Source: Amnibacterium kyonggiense | GTDB taxonomy: Bacteria > Actinomycetota > Actinomycetes > Actinomycetales > Microbacteriaceae | Length of the DNA: 64,000 nt | Direction: 5' to 3' | Assembly (NCBI RefSeq): GCF_004364555.1 | Contig: NZ_SOAM01000001.1 | Coordinates: 62,001-126,000, forward strand | Shown: positions 8,191 to 16,697 of the stretch, piece by piece | Layout of the letters: each line of letters begins with the position of its first letter | Numbering within the stretch: position 1 is the first letter of the stretch | The notes under the pieces: model-generated | The model's database searches: none | Told to the model about the DNA's origin: nothing | What the model saw: only the letters and a program-made list of their open reading frames with translations | Made by a program: the position numbers and the translations under genes

Positions 8191-9258
8191 GTGACGGTGT
8201 CCTCCATCCACGACGTCGCGACGTACTGCGGCGTCTCCACTGCGACCGTGTCGCGGGCGCTGCGCGGGCTGCCGAACGTCTCCCGGCAGACGCGCGAGCT
8301 CGTCCAGGCCGCCGCCGCCGAGCTGGGCTACGTGCCCTCGCCGTCCGCCTCCGGGCTGTCCGGCGGCAGACACCGGGCCGTTGCGATCGTCATCCCGTCG
8401 ACCGCGCGCTGGTTCTACTCGAAGGTGATCGAGGGCGTCGACAGCGTGCTCCGCCGCGAGGGGTACGACACCTTCCTCGTGATCCTCGCGGCCACGCTGA
8501 ACGATCGCGAACGCCTCTTCCACAACGCGCTGCTGCGCAAGCGCGCCGACGCCCTCATCGCGCTCGGCATCGACTTCACGGACGAGGAGCGGCGCGAGCT
8601 CCGGTCAGTGCAGATGCCGGCGATGATCGTCGGCGGCGCCGTCCGCGGGGTCCGCAGCGTCGGCCTCGACGACGGCGCGGTGGGCCGGGCGGCGACGGAG
8701 CACCTCCTGGGTCTCGGCCACACGCGCATCGGGCACATCGGCGGCCACACCGAGTACGGGATGCAGCACAGCGTCGGCGAGGACCGCGAGTCCGCCTGGC
8801 GGAACGCCCTGGCGGCGCACGGCCTGCAGCCGCCGCCCCACCACCACGCGGACGGCGCCTTCGTGGTGCCGCAGGCGAAGGTCGCGGCGAGGTCGATGCT
8901 CCGCTCCCCCGACCGGCCGACGGCGATCTTCGCCGGCTCGGACGAGATGGCGTTCGGGGCGCTGCTCGCGGCGACCGAGCTCGGGCTGCGCGTGCCGGAG
9001 GACCTCTCCGTGATCGGCATCGACGACCACGACTGGAGCGACGCCTTCGGCCTCACGACGCTCCGCCAGCAGCCGTTCGAGCAGGGGCGGCTCGCGGCCA
9101 GGACGGTGCTCGACGAGCTGAACGGCATCCCGGTGCCGGTGCGGACGACGCGGGCGCCGTTCGAGCTCGTCGTGCGGGCGAGCACCGGCCCGCTCGGGTC
9201 CGCGCCCGCGCAGGCGCCCGCGCAGGACGCGCCGCGCTCGACCCCGACCGCGGTCTGA
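8191..9258 (+). CDS. LacI-family transcriptional regulator
   Basis: A 355-residue repressor with an N-terminal LacI helix-turn-helix (SIHDVATYCGVSTATVSRAL), a hinge helix (RELVQAAAAELGYVPSPSA), and a periplasmic-binding-protein-like sugar sensor domain (for example PTAIFAGSDEMAFGALLAA and LSVIGIDDHDWSDAFGLTTL). It probably binds the two TGCAANCGCTTGCA operators upstream of the alpha-glucosidase and transporter genes and lets go when the transported sugar appears. GTG 8191 and GTG 8197 are both possible starts. The gene is last in the transporter gene string. Confidence 0.92.
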   Translation: MTVSSIHDVATYCGVSTATVSRALRGLPNVSRQTRELVQAAAAELGYVPSPSASGLSGGRHRAVAIVIPSTARWFYSKVIEGVDSVLRREGYDTFLVILAATLNDRERLFHNALLRKRADALIALGIDFTDEERRELRSVQMPAMIVGGAVRGVRSVGLDDGAVGRAATEHLLGLGHTRIGHIGGHTEYGMQHSVGEDRESAWRNALAAHGLQPPPHHHADGAFVVPQAKVAARSMLRSPDRPTAIFAGSDEMAFGALLAATELGLRVPEDLSVIGIDDHDWSDAFGLTTLRQQPFEQGRLAARTVLDELNGIPVPVRTTRAPFELVVRASTGPLGSAPAQAPAQDAPRSTPTAV

Positions 9259-9322
9259 GCGCCTCACTCTTCGTTTCGGAGGACTGCACGTCCTACGAAA
9301 CGAAGAGGGAAGAGTGAGGCGC
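9259..9322. repeat. long palindrome, family B copy 1, between convergent genes
   Basis: Arms beginning GCGCCTCACTCTTC and containing CGTTTCGGAGGAC / GTCCTACGAAACG meet around TGCAC. The right arm carries a 7-nt insertion relative to the left. It shares the TTCGTTTCG[TG]AGGAC core with the palindrome at 39970-40010. It follows the lacI stop directly and may terminate that transcript. Confidence 0.7.
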
Positions 9323-9328
9323 GACGGA

Positions 9329-9366
9329 CGAAGGGCCCGTCCCCCTCGTGGGAGACGGGCCCTTCG
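9329..9366 (-). terminator. terminator of rplJ-rplL
   Basis: CGAAGGGCCCGTC and GACGGGCCCTTCG form a perfect 13-bp stem with a 12-nt loop, 17 bp after the rplL stop on the minus strand. Confidence 0.8.
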
Positions 9367-9382
9367 CGGGTTCCGGAAGGAA

Positions 9383-9769
9383 CTACTTGAGGGTCACCGT
9401 GGCGCCGGCGGCCTCGAGCTGGGCCTTGGCCTTGTCGGCGGCCTCCTTGTTCGCGCCCTCGAGCACGGGCTTCGGGGCGCCGTCGACCAGCGCCTTCGCC
9501 TCGCCGAGGCCGAGGGAGGTCAGCGCGCGGACCTCCTTGATGACCTGGATCTTCTTGTCGCCGGCGGCCTCGAGGATGACGTCGAAGGAGTCCTTCTCCT
9601 CGACCTCCTCGGCGGGGGCGGCGGCGCCGCCACCGGCAGCCGCGACCGCGACGGGCGCGGCGGCGGTGACCTCGAAGACCTCTTCGAACTTCTTGACGAA
9701 CTCGGAGAGCTCGATGAGGGAGAGCTCCTTGAAGCCCTCGATGAGCTCGTCGGTCGTGAGCTTGGCCAT
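9383..9769 (-). CDS. rplL: 50S ribosomal protein L7/L12
   Basis: 128 residues, the standard length. The N-terminal dimerisation domain ([19 protein letters not shown]), a flexible Ala/Gly/Pro hinge near 36-55, and the C-terminal factor-binding domain ([20 protein letters not shown], then [17 protein letters not shown]) are all present. It forms the stalk that recruits translation GTPases. It lies 46 bp downstream of rplJ, with GGAGG before the ATG, and ends in a strong hairpin. Confidence 0.99.
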   Translation of the reverse strand: MAKLTTDELIEGFKELSLIELSEFVKKFEEVFEVTAAAPVAVAAAGGGAAAPAEEVEEKDSFDVILEAAGDKKIQVIKEVRALTSLGLGEAKALVDGAPKPVLEGANKEAADKAKAQLEAAGATVTLK

Positions 9770-9815
9770 GGTGGCCTCCTTCTGCTTGGGGTTGTTGGGG
9801 TTGTTCGCCTCGGCG

Positions 9816-10331
9816 TTACGCCGCGGCAGCCTGCTTGTCGCGCAGCGCGTCGACCGTGCGGACGGTCTTCGACAGCGGCGCGTTGACCACGTACGCGGCC
9901 CTCGTGAGCGTCGCCTTCATGGCACCTGCGGCCTTGGCCAGCAGGACCTCGCGGCTCTCGAGATCGGCGAGGCGGTTCACCTCGGCGGCGGAGAGCGGCG
10001 CTCCGTCGAAGTAGCCGCTCTTCACGACGAGGAGGGGGTTCGCCTTGCTGAAGTCACGCAGCGCCTTCGCGACGGCGACGGTGTCGCCGTGCACGAACGC
10101 GATCGCGGACGGACCGGCCAGCTCCTCGTCGAACGACGAGATGCCGGCGTTGTTCGCCGCGATCTTGGTCAGCGTGTTCTTCACCACGGAGAACGTGGCG
10201 TGCTCACGGATCGATGTGCGCAGCGCCTTGAGCTGCGCGACCGTGAGACCGCGGTACTCGGTCAGCAGGGCGGCGTTCGAGCTGCGGAAACCCTCCGTCA
10301 GCTCGGCGACCGTCGCGTCCTTCGTCGCCAT
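9816..10331 (-). CDS. rplJ: 50S ribosomal protein L10
   Basis: 171 residues, the usual length. The N-terminal RNA-binding part contains [20 protein letters not shown] and [17 protein letters not shown]; the C-terminal helix that binds L7/L12 dimers is Ala-rich. AAGGAGAC lies just before the ATG. Upstream is a leader of about 185 nt from a TATGCT -10 box (10529-10524) carrying an attenuator-like hairpin. Unusually it is about 38 kb from rplK-rplA. Confidence 0.99.
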   Translation of the reverse strand: MATKDATVAELTEGFRSSNAALLTEYRGLTVAQLKALRTSIREHATFSVVKNTLTKIAANNAGISSFDEELAGPSAIAFVHGDTVAVAKALRDFSKANPLLVVKSGYFDGAPLSAAEVNRLADLESREVLLAKAAGAMKATLTRAAYVVNAPLSKTVRTVDALRDKQAAAA

Positions 10332-10378
10332 GTCGTCTCCTTCCGTCTTCCTCAGACCGAAGGACCCGTGCGGGGCGC

Positions 10379-10412
10379 AAAGAAAAGGCCCCGGGCGCAG
10401 AAGCCACGGGGC
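10379..10412 (-). promoter_or_regulatory. attenuator-like hairpin in the rplJ leader
   Basis: On the minus strand GCCCCG and CGGGGC enclose a 13-nt loop and are followed by CCTTTTCTTT, an unusual T-rich run in this GC-rich DNA. It ends about 48 nt before the rplJ start. The position suits autogenous control of L10-L12 synthesis through an L10-leader RNA or a terminator/antiterminator. Confidence 0.6.
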
Positions 10413-10599
10413 GGCGCCGCACGAGGCGGGGCAGTTCCTGTGATCCTGCGCTGGTCGCCGGGCTGGGCCCGGGCCTTCGGTTCCTGCGGACAGGAACGAC
10501 CGGCGGTCTTCGGTTCGCCGGGAAGCATACCCGATCCGCGACCGGCCGCTGGCACTGCGGGCCGCGCTAGATTCGCCGTCCCGCGACGAGGAGGTGCGC

Positions 10600-11949
10600 A
10601 TGGTCGCCCCGACCGCTGCCGCTCGCCGCCGGTTCGGCCCCGCGACGACGGTCCTCGTCGGCTACGCCGCGGTCGTCGGGTCGGGCTTCGCGCTGCTCAC
10701 GCTGCCGATCGCGAAGGCCGGACCGGGCGGCGCCCGGCCGCTCGACGCGCTGTTCACGTCGATCTCCGCGGTGAGCGTCACCGGCCTGTCGACGGTCGAG
10801 ACCGCCGACCACTGGACGTTCTTCGGCCACGCGGTGATCCTCCTGCTCGTTCAGACCGGCGGGCTCGGCATCATGACGCTCGCGTCCCTGATCGGCCTGG
10901 CGGTCGCACGGAAGCTGTCGCTCGGGTCGAAGCTGACGACCTCGGCGGAGACGCAGGGCGTGGGCCTCGCGGACATCCGCCGCTTCATCACGGGCGCGAT
11001 CGTCGTGTCCCTCACGGTGGAGGCGATCGGCGCGGTCGTGCTCGGCGTCTGGTTCGCCGCCGTCACCGGGTTCCCGCCGCTCGAGGCGGCCTGGTACGGC
11101 CTGTTCCACGCCGTCTCGGCGTTCAACAACGCCGGCTTCACGATCCTCCCCCGCGGCCTGGTGCCGTTCGTCGGTGATCCGGTGGTCAGCCTCGCGCTGT
11201 CGGCGCTCGTGCTCATCGGCAGCCTCGGCTTCCCCGTCCTCGACGAGCTGCGCCGGTTCCCGCGCACGCCGCTGCGCTGGAGCATGAACACGCGCCTCGT
11301 GCTCTGGGGCACCGCCGTCCTGACCGTGGTCGGCACGCTGTTCATCACCGCGGTGGAGTGGGGCCGCGCGGGCACCTTCGGCCCCCTCGACTGGCCGACG
11401 AAGGTGCCCGCCGGCTTCTTCCAGGCGGCGCAGACGCGCAGCGGCGGGTTCTCCACGGTGGACGTGGGGCAGCTGGACGGCGCCACGCTCATCGTGATGG
11501 ACGTCCTCATGTTCATCGGCGGTGGACCGGCGGGCACGGCGGGCGGGATCAAGCTCACGACGTTCGGCGTCCTCTTCTTCATCCTCGTCGCGGAGATGCG
11601 CGGGCGCGCGGCCGTCAACGTCTTCGGCAAACGGCTGTTGCGCGCCGTGCACCGGCAGGCGATCACCGTGTCCCTCGTCGCCGTCGGCGTCATCGTCGCC
11701 TCGACCGTCGCGCTCGCCCTGCTCTCCGACGAGCCGGTCGACCGCCTCGCGTTCGAGGCCGTGTCGGCGTTCGCCACCGCCGGCCTGTCGACCGGGATCA
11801 CGAGCGACCTCTCCCCCGCCGCGCAGGCGCTCCTCCTGCTGCTCATGTTCGCGGGCCGGCTCCGCCCGATCCTGCTCGCCTCCGCGCTCGCGGTGCGGAC
11901 GCGGCCGCTCACGTACGAGTTCCCGAAGGAGAGGCCGATCATTGGCTGA
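10600..11949 (+). CDS. ktrB: potassium uptake channel subunit (TrkH/KtrB family)
   Basis: A 449-residue membrane protein of the Trk/Ktr/HKT family. The four selectivity-filter loops are recognisable: SVTGLST (about 60), FNNAGFT (about 177), RSGGFST (about 279) and ATAGLST (about 395), each with its conserved Gly. KtrB-like length (about 450 residues) and the adjacent RCK gene suggest a KtrAB-type system. GAGGAGG five bases before the ATG at 10600 favours it over GTG 10594. TAGATT (10568-10573) may be the -10 box. Confidence 0.93.
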   Translation: MVAPTAAARRRFGPATTVLVGYAAVVGSGFALLTLPIAKAGPGGARPLDALFTSISAVSVTGLSTVETADHWTFFGHAVILLLVQTGGLGIMTLASLIGLAVARKLSLGSKLTTSAETQGVGLADIRRFITGAIVVSLTVEAIGAVVLGVWFAAVTGFPPLEAAWYGLFHAVSAFNNAGFTILPRGLVPFVGDPVVSLALSALVLIGSLGFPVLDELRRFPRTPLRWSMNTRLVLWGTAVLTVVGTLFITAVEWGRAGTFGPLDWPTKVPAGFFQAAQTRSGGFSTVDVGQLDGATLIVMDVLMFIGGGPAGTAGGIKLTTFGVLFFILVAEMRGRAAVNVFGKRLLRAVHRQAITVSLVAVGVIVASTVALALLSDEPVDRLAFEAVSAFATAGLSTGITSDLSPAAQALLLLLMFAGRLRPILLASALAVRTRPLTYEFPKERPIIG

Positions 11950-11982
11950 CGACGACCGGACATCGAGCAGCGGGGGTGCGCC

Positions 11983-12678
11983 GTGGTGAGACTGCGCGGA
12001 CTGGGCACGGGCGAGCGCCTCGCCGCGGAGGCGGACTCCGTCGCCGTGATCGGCCTCGGCCGCTTCGGGAGCGCGCTCGCGCTGGAGCTGATGGCGTCCG
12101 ACACGGACGTGCTCGGCATCGACACGAGCGAGGAGCTCGTGCAGGGGATGAACGGGCGCCTCACCCACGTGGTGCGCGCGGACAGCACGCAGGAGGAGAC
12201 GCTCCGCGAGCTGTCGATCCCCGACTTCGAGCGGGTCGTCGTCGCGATCGGCTCGGATCTCGAAGCGAGCATCCTCACCGCATCGCTGCTGCTCGAGTTC
12301 GGGGTGCCGCAGGTCTGGGCGAAGGCCGTCAGCGACCAGCACGGCGCGATCCTCCGACGGCTCGGCGTGCACAACGTCGTCTATCCGGAGAAGGACATGG
12401 GCCGGCGGATCGCGCACCGCGTCCGCGGCAACCTGCAGGACTTCGTGGAGCTCGGCGACGACTTCGCCGCGGTGCGCACCCGCCCGCCCGCGGACCTCGT
12501 CGGCCGCACGGTCGCGGAGGCGCGGACGCGGGACAGCCGCGGTGTCACCATCACCGCGATCAAGCGGCCGGACGGCGGGTGGCACCACTGCACGACGGAC
12601 TCGGTGATCGGCCCGGACGACCTGCTGCTCGTGACCGGCCCGACCAGGAAGGCCGAGCGGTTCGCGTCCGGCCGCTGA
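11983..12678 (+). CDS. ktrA: potassium uptake regulatory subunit (TrkA/KtrA, RCK domains)
   Basis: 231 residues. The N-terminal Rossmann RCK domain starts VAVIGLGRFGSALALEL with a GxGxxG nucleotide site, and the C-terminal RCK_C domain covers about 140-225, ending in DDLLLVTGP. It forms a cytoplasmic ring that gates the channel subunit encoded 33 bp upstream, usually in response to ATP/ADP or NAD(H) and in many Gram-positives c-di-AMP. The starts GTG 11983 and GTG 11986 are equivalent choices. Confidence 0.93.
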   Translation: MVRLRGLGTGERLAAEADSVAVIGLGRFGSALALELMASDTDVLGIDTSEELVQGMNGRLTHVVRADSTQEETLRELSIPDFERVVVAIGSDLEASILTASLLLEFGVPQVWAKAVSDQHGAILRRLGVHNVVYPEKDMGRRIAHRVRGNLQDFVELGDDFAAVRTRPPADLVGRTVAEARTRDSRGVTITAIKRPDGGWHHCTTDSVIGPDDLLLVTGPTRKAERFASGR

Positions 12679-13442
12679 GCGACCGGGGCCGCTGGTGGCG
12701 GTTCGCGGTCCTCGTCGTCGTCACGGCGCTCGTCCTCGTGCCGATCGCCTCGCCGGTCGCGACGGTCGTGCAGCAGAGCGCATTCCAGGGCGGCGTCCTC
12801 CCGATGCTCGCCGGGCTGGCGGCGGACCCGCAGACGCGGACCTGGTTCGTGAACAGCCTCGCGGTGTCCGCGGCGACGGTGCTGCTCGCGGTGGGCATCG
12901 GCGCGCCCGCGGGCTACGTGATCGCCCGCGGCCGGAGCCGAGCAGTGGACGGCTTCGCGCTGATCGTCTTCGCGATGCAGGCGCTGCCCGCCGTCATCCT
13001 CCTGGTCCCGCTCTTCGTGCTCCTCGCCGTCGCGCACCTCGTCGACAGCCTGCCCGCGCTCACGCTCGTCTACGCGGGCTCGACCGTCGCGATCGCGACC
13101 TGGACGATGTCCTCCGCGATCGAGTCCGTCCCCGTCTCGCTGGAGGAGGCGGCCTGGCTCGACGGCTGCTCGGTGCTCACCGGCTTCGTCCGCGTGGTGC
13201 TGCCGAACGCGCTCGGCGGGGTGCTCGGCACGGCGGTGCTCGCGTTCCTGTTCGCGTGGAACGAGTACCTCGTCGCCGTGGTCCTGCTGACGTCGACCTC
13301 CAACTGGACGGTCGGGCTCGGCGTGATCAGCGGACGGTCGGCCGCGCTCGGCGTCGTGGCGATGCTGCCGCCGCTGCTGGTCTTCGCGGTGCTGCACCGC
13401 TTCTTCCGGTTCGGCGGCGTCGCCGGCGCCGTCGTCCGCTGA
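12675..13442 (+). CDS. orphan sugar-type ABC transporter permease with a non-standard start
   Basis: About 255 residues of a MalG-like permease with about six membrane helices. The EAA loop EEAAWLDGCSVLTGFVRVVL is near residue 158, followed by FAWNEYLVAVV. No binding-protein, partner permease or ATPase gene is nearby. The frame has no ATG or GTG before the first helix: the best start is CTG 12675, overlapping the ktrA stop as CTGA, while GTG 12738 would remove most of helix 1. Either a CTG start coupled to ktrA or a 5'-truncated remnant of a lost operon is possible. Confidence 0.6.
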   Translation: MSDRGRWWRFAVLVVVTALVLVPIASPVATVVQQSAFQGGVLPMLAGLAADPQTRTWFVNSLAVSAATVLLAVGIGAPAGYVIARGRSRAVDGFALIVFAMQALPAVILLVPLFVLLAVAHLVDSLPALTLVYAGSTVAIATWTMSSAIESVPVSLEEAAWLDGCSVLTGFVRVVLPNALGGVLGTAVLAFLFAWNEYLVAVVLLTSTSNWTVGLGVISGRSAALGVVAMLPPLLVFAVLHRFFRFGGVAGAVVR

Positions 13443-13444
13443 GC

Positions 13445-13798
13445 TCAGCCGGGCGAGCGGACCTCCGCGCAGACGCTGACCTGCGGGACCCCGTCGACCT
13501 CGAAGTCCTCCACGAGCCGGAGGCCGCCGTCGCCCGGCTCGATCCGGGAGGTCGCGGCGCCGCTCACGACGGCCTCGCCCGCGACGAGCGCGTGGACGAA
13601 CGAGACCGTCAGGCGGGCACCGTCGCGGGTGCCGACGAAGCGGCCCTCCGCGACGGTGTCGCCGACGTACTCGCCCCACACGACCCCGCGGGCCTCGTGA
13701 TACCGGAAGCGGGTCGGCGCCTCCGGGTCCACGCGGCTCGCGGTCGACGAGACCAGGTCGAAGACCCGGCCGTCCAGGTCGAACGGGTCGTCGCTCAC
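13445..13798 (-). CDS. small beta-rich hypothetical protein, 117 aa
   Basis: 117 residues with the repeated pattern of YHEARGVVWGEYVGDTVAEGRFVG followed by TVSFVHALVAGEAVVSGAATSRIE. This resembles a small family of about 110 residues often labelled n-acetylglutamate synthase without support. No catalytic motif is visible. Its ATG overlaps the stop of the upstream aldo/keto reductase gene by 4 bp, so the two are co-translated. Confidence 0.65.
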   Translation of the reverse strand: MSDDPFDLDGRVFDLVSSTASRVDPEAPTRFRYHEARGVVWGEYVGDTVAEGRFVGTRDGARLTVSFVHALVAGEAVVSGAATSRIEPGDGGLRLVEDFEVDGVPQVSVCAEVRSPG

Positions 13799-14640
13799 TC
13801 GGGGATGTAGTTGAACTTGTCCGGGTCCGGGCCGGTGCGCTCGTCCTTGTTCAGGGCCGAGATGTCGCTCACGTCCGCGTCGGAGAGCTCGAAGTCGAAG
13901 AGCGCGAAGTTCTCCTCGACGCGGGAGCGGGTGACCGACTTCGGGAAGACGATGTCGCCGCGCTGGATGTGCCAGCGGAGGACGACCTGCGCGGGCGTGC
14001 GCTCGACGCGGCGCGCGATGCGCTCGATCACCGGGTCGCCGAGCACCCCGCCCTGCGCGATCGGGGACCAGGCCTCGGTCGCGATCTCGTGCTCGCGGTC
14101 GAACGCGCGCAGCGGGTCCTGGGTCAGGTACGGGTGCACCTCGATCTGGTTGACGGCCGGCCGCACCGTCGTCTCCGCGAAGAGGCGGTTGAGGTGGTGC
14201 TGCTGGAAGTTCGAGACGCCGATGGCGCGCACCTTGCCGCCCTCGTACATCTTCTCCATGGCCTTCCAGGTCTCGACGTAGTCGAGCACGCCCGGCAGCG
14301 GCCAGTGGACGAGGAACAGGTCGAGGTAGTCGATGTCGAGGGTCTCGAGCGTCCGGTCGAATGCCGCGAGCGCTGCCTCCGGCTCGTGGAAGCCGTTGTT
14401 CAGCTTGCTCGTGACGAAGATCTGGTCGCGCGGGATGCCGGAGGCGCGCACGGCCTTGCCGACGCCCTCCTCGTTGCCGTACATCTCGGCGGTGTCGATG
14501 TGTCGGTAGCCGACCTCGAGGGCGGTGGCCGTCGCGGCCTCCGTCTGCTCCGGCGGGATCTGGAAGACGCCGAAGCCGAGCTGGGGGATCTCGACGCCGT
14601 TGTTGAGCGTGATGCTGGGGACCTGGTTCTCAGTGGCCAT
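13795..14640 (-). CDS. aldo/keto reductase, 2,5-diketo-D-gluconate reductase type
   Basis: 281 residues, a cytosolic NADPH-dependent carbonyl reductase of the AKR5-like group. The catalytic tetrad is visible: Asp and Tyr in GYRHIDTAEMYGNEEGVG (about 44-61), Lys in VTSKLNNG (about 78), and His in LVHWPLPG (about 111). Cofactor-binding GVSNFQQHHL and the C-terminal FPKSVTRSRVEENF are present. No substrate can be assigned from sequence. It heads a two-gene operon with the small hypothetical gene. Confidence 0.9.
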   Translation of the reverse strand: MATENQVPSITLNNGVEIPQLGFGVFQIPPEQTEAATATALEVGYRHIDTAEMYGNEEGVGKAVRASGIPRDQIFVTSKLNNGFHEPEAALAAFDRTLETLDIDYLDLFLVHWPLPGVLDYVETWKAMEKMYEGGKVRAIGVSNFQQHHLNRLFAETTVRPAVNQIEVHPYLTQDPLRAFDREHEIATEAWSPIAQGGVLGDPVIERIARRVERTPAQVVLRWHIQRGDIVFPKSVTRSRVEENFALFDFELSDADVSDISALNKDERTGPDPDKFNYIPE

Positions 14641-14716
14641 GGTCCGACCGTACGGCGAGCCGCCTGAGCACTGATCGGACGCTTCCTGAACGCCGGATCG
14701 CAGGATTCGAGGGTCC

Positions 14717-15412
14717 TCAGCGAGGAGCCGCCCGGGAGAGGTCGACCGTGACCGCCTCGTGGTCGGACAGCTCGTCCCCGGACACCTGCACCCGGTCGAT
14801 GCGGAACTCGGTCGGGACGAGGAAGTAGTCGTCGTTCTCGTGCGTCGACGGGTGCGACTGGTACGTCGCGACCTGGGAGGTCAGGACGGCGTCGTGCCAG
14901 AGCGACGCGTGCTGCTCGAGGTGGTTCACGTTGAAGTCCCCGCCGAGGATGCGGCGCTCGTTCCGCGCCTGCAGCGCCGTGAGCACCTCGCCGAGGTGGC
15001 GCAGCGCGAAGTCGTCGCGGACGGAGAGGTGCACGTTCGCGAGCGGCCACACGCCGTCGTCGGCGGTCACGTCGGCGAACTGGACGATGCGCTGGTGCGG
15101 GTCGCCCTGCTCGTGCTGCAGCGCGAGCGTCTGCGTCGACGCGAGCGGGAGGCGCGAGAGCAGGCCGAGCCCCTCCCGGTACACGGGGTGGGTGCGGCCG
15201 CGCTGCAGGCGGGTGATCGCCTCGTGCCGGAACGGCATCCCGAGGTCGCGGTTCAGCAGCTCGACCGGGGAGTACGGCGACACCTCGGGGAGGTAGACGA
15301 CCTCCTGGAACAGCACCACGTCCGGGTCCACGGCGCGGAGGAACGCGACGATCTGCGGCGAGCGCGAGCCCCAGTCGAAGAAGCCGCGGAGGTTCAAGGA
15401 GGTGATGCGCAC
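14717..15412 (-). CDS. endonuclease/exonuclease/phosphatase family protein
   Basis: 231 residues of the EEP fold, metal-dependent phosphodiesterases that include nucleases and phospholipases. The N-terminal VRITSLNLRGFFDW supplies the Asn, DPDVVLFQEVVYLP the metal-binding Glu, and the motifs LANVHLSVRD, ILGGDFNVNH and the C-terminal LSDHEAVTVDL the catalytic His/Asp residues. GTG 15412 is chosen because it starts directly before the conserved first strand. No signal peptide. Confidence 0.85.
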   Translation of the reverse strand: MRITSLNLRGFFDWGSRSPQIVAFLRAVDPDVVLFQEVVYLPEVSPYSPVELLNRDLGMPFRHEAITRLQRGRTHPVYREGLGLLSRLPLASTQTLALQHEQGDPHQRIVQFADVTADDGVWPLANVHLSVRDDFALRHLGEVLTALQARNERRILGGDFNVNHLEQHASLWHDAVLTSQVATYQSHPSTHENDDYFLVPTEFRIDRVQVSGDELSDHEAVTVDLSRAAPR

Positions 15413-15465
15413 GCGTGCATCCTCCCGCGCGGCCCCGGAACGGGTCCTGGTCGCGCCGGCCGCCG

Positions 15466-16278
15466 TCAGTGCTCGGGCGGGCGCGCCTGGTCGTCCCAGC
15501 CCTCCTGCGGACGGTCGGCCCGCTCGCGGAACACGTACTGGGAGGGCAGCTTGCGCTCCGAGCTCGTCCAGTCGATCGCGGGGCGACGCCGCTCCTCCGG
15601 GACGTAGCCCAGGCGGTACACGGCCATCAGCTCGAGCTCGTCGGGCACGTGCAGCAGCTCGACGATGCGCTCCCACTGTCCCGGGACCTCCATCGGGAAG
15701 GAGACGAACTGGATGCCCATCCCGAGCTCGACGGTCGTCAGCCAGAGGTTCTCCATCGCCGCACCCATGCTGAACAGCGAGTAGAAGGAGGACAGCTCGC
15801 CCGGCCGGTACTCCGAGCGGTCGAGCATGACGCCGAGCAGCAGGGGCGAGGACGCGACGAGCCTCCGGTTCTCGCTGCCGAGGGTCTGCGGGATGTGCAG
15901 CGAGTTCATGAGCTTCTGCCCGCGCGGGGTGAACGCCTGCGAGGTGAACGGGCGGACCGGTGCCGGCAGCTTGTCGAAGAGCATGCCGCTGCGGGTACGC
16001 GCCATCTCGGCCTTCGAGAACCGGAAGTACGGCTTGTACCGCTCGAAGAACGTGCCGTTGCTCATCGCCTCGGTCATGCTGGCGCCGGAGATCTCCGCGA
16101 TCGTCTCGATCGTCTCCCGCGACTCGATGATCACGAAGCGCCACGGCTGGCTGTTCAGCTGGCTGGGCGCCCGGCCCGCGACCTCCATGAGGATCCGCTG
16201 GTGCTCCGCGGAGACCGGGTCGGGCAGGAAGCCGCCGTTCGTCGTGCGGCGTCGGCGGATCGCGTCGAGCAGCTCCAT
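15466..16278 (-). CDS. nitroreductase family protein
   Basis: 270 residues, FMN-dependent NAD(P)H oxidoreductase fold. The FMN phosphate-binding [16 protein letters not shown] at the N-terminus, [14 protein letters not shown] near 40-52, and [22 protein letters not shown] near 183-205 are typical. It is slightly longer than the usual 180-220, with extra residues around [20 protein letters not shown]. Its ATG overlaps the stop of the upstream membrane-protein gene by 4 bp. The substrate is unknown. Confidence 0.88.
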   Translation of the reverse strand: MELLDAIRRRRTTNGGFLPDPVSAEHQRILMEVAGRAPSQLNSQPWRFVIIESRETIETIAEISGASMTEAMSNGTFFERYKPYFRFSKAEMARTRSGMLFDKLPAPVRPFTSQAFTPRGQKLMNSLHIPQTLGSENRRLVASSPLLLGVMLDRSEYRPGELSSFYSLFSMGAAMENLWLTTVELGMGIQFVSFPMEVPGQWERIVELLHVPDELELMAVYRLGYVPEERRRPAIDWTSSERKLPSQYVFRERADRPQEGWDDQARPPEH

Positions 16279-16601
16279 CAATCCCTCCTCCTCGCCACCA
16301 GCGCGGCGGCGTACCAGGGCGCGGCGGCGAGCCCCGTGATCGCGTGGGCGCGGTGACCGACGTGCGGCAGCAGCGCGAGCGGCAGCAGCGCCGGGCTGAG
16401 CAGCCAGCCGCGCGGCGACGCGTGCGCGAACGAACCGACGATCGCGACCACGGTCGCCGTCGAGGTCACGACGTACAGCGCGTGGTGCGGCCACCGGTTG
16501 CGGCTCGTGTCCACGAGGCGCGTCTGCACCGCGGTCCCGAGCGCCACGTTCGCCAGGTACGCGGCACCCGCGACGGCGACGAGGGCGCGCGACGAGGGCA
16601 T
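16278..16601 (-). CDS. small membrane protein, 107 aa
   Basis: 107 residues with three or four hydrophobic segments (about 5-22, 42-60, 66-84 and 88-101) and a positive C-terminus RRRD. Short motifs WPHHALYV and [14 protein letters not shown] carry several His. No family was recognised. It is co-translated with the nitroreductase and divergent from the xanthine dehydrogenase genes. Confidence 0.7.
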   Translation of the reverse strand: MPSSRALVAVAGAAYLANVALGTAVQTRLVDTSRNRWPHHALYVVTSTATVVAIVGSFAHASPRGWLLSPALLPLALLPHVGHRAHAITGLAAAPWYAAALVARRRD

Positions 16602-16697
16602 GGCCCGATCCTCCCGCGCCTCGCTGGGTGCGCGGCACCCTCCCGGATCCGCGAGGGTCGTAACAGGACCGCAACGCGGATGGGGTGGGATGGCGCG

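Noticed and set aside
13445-13798. N-acetylglutamate synthase
   Set aside because: The resemblance is to a small protein family that carries this label without support; no acetyl-CoA motif or arginine-pathway context is present.
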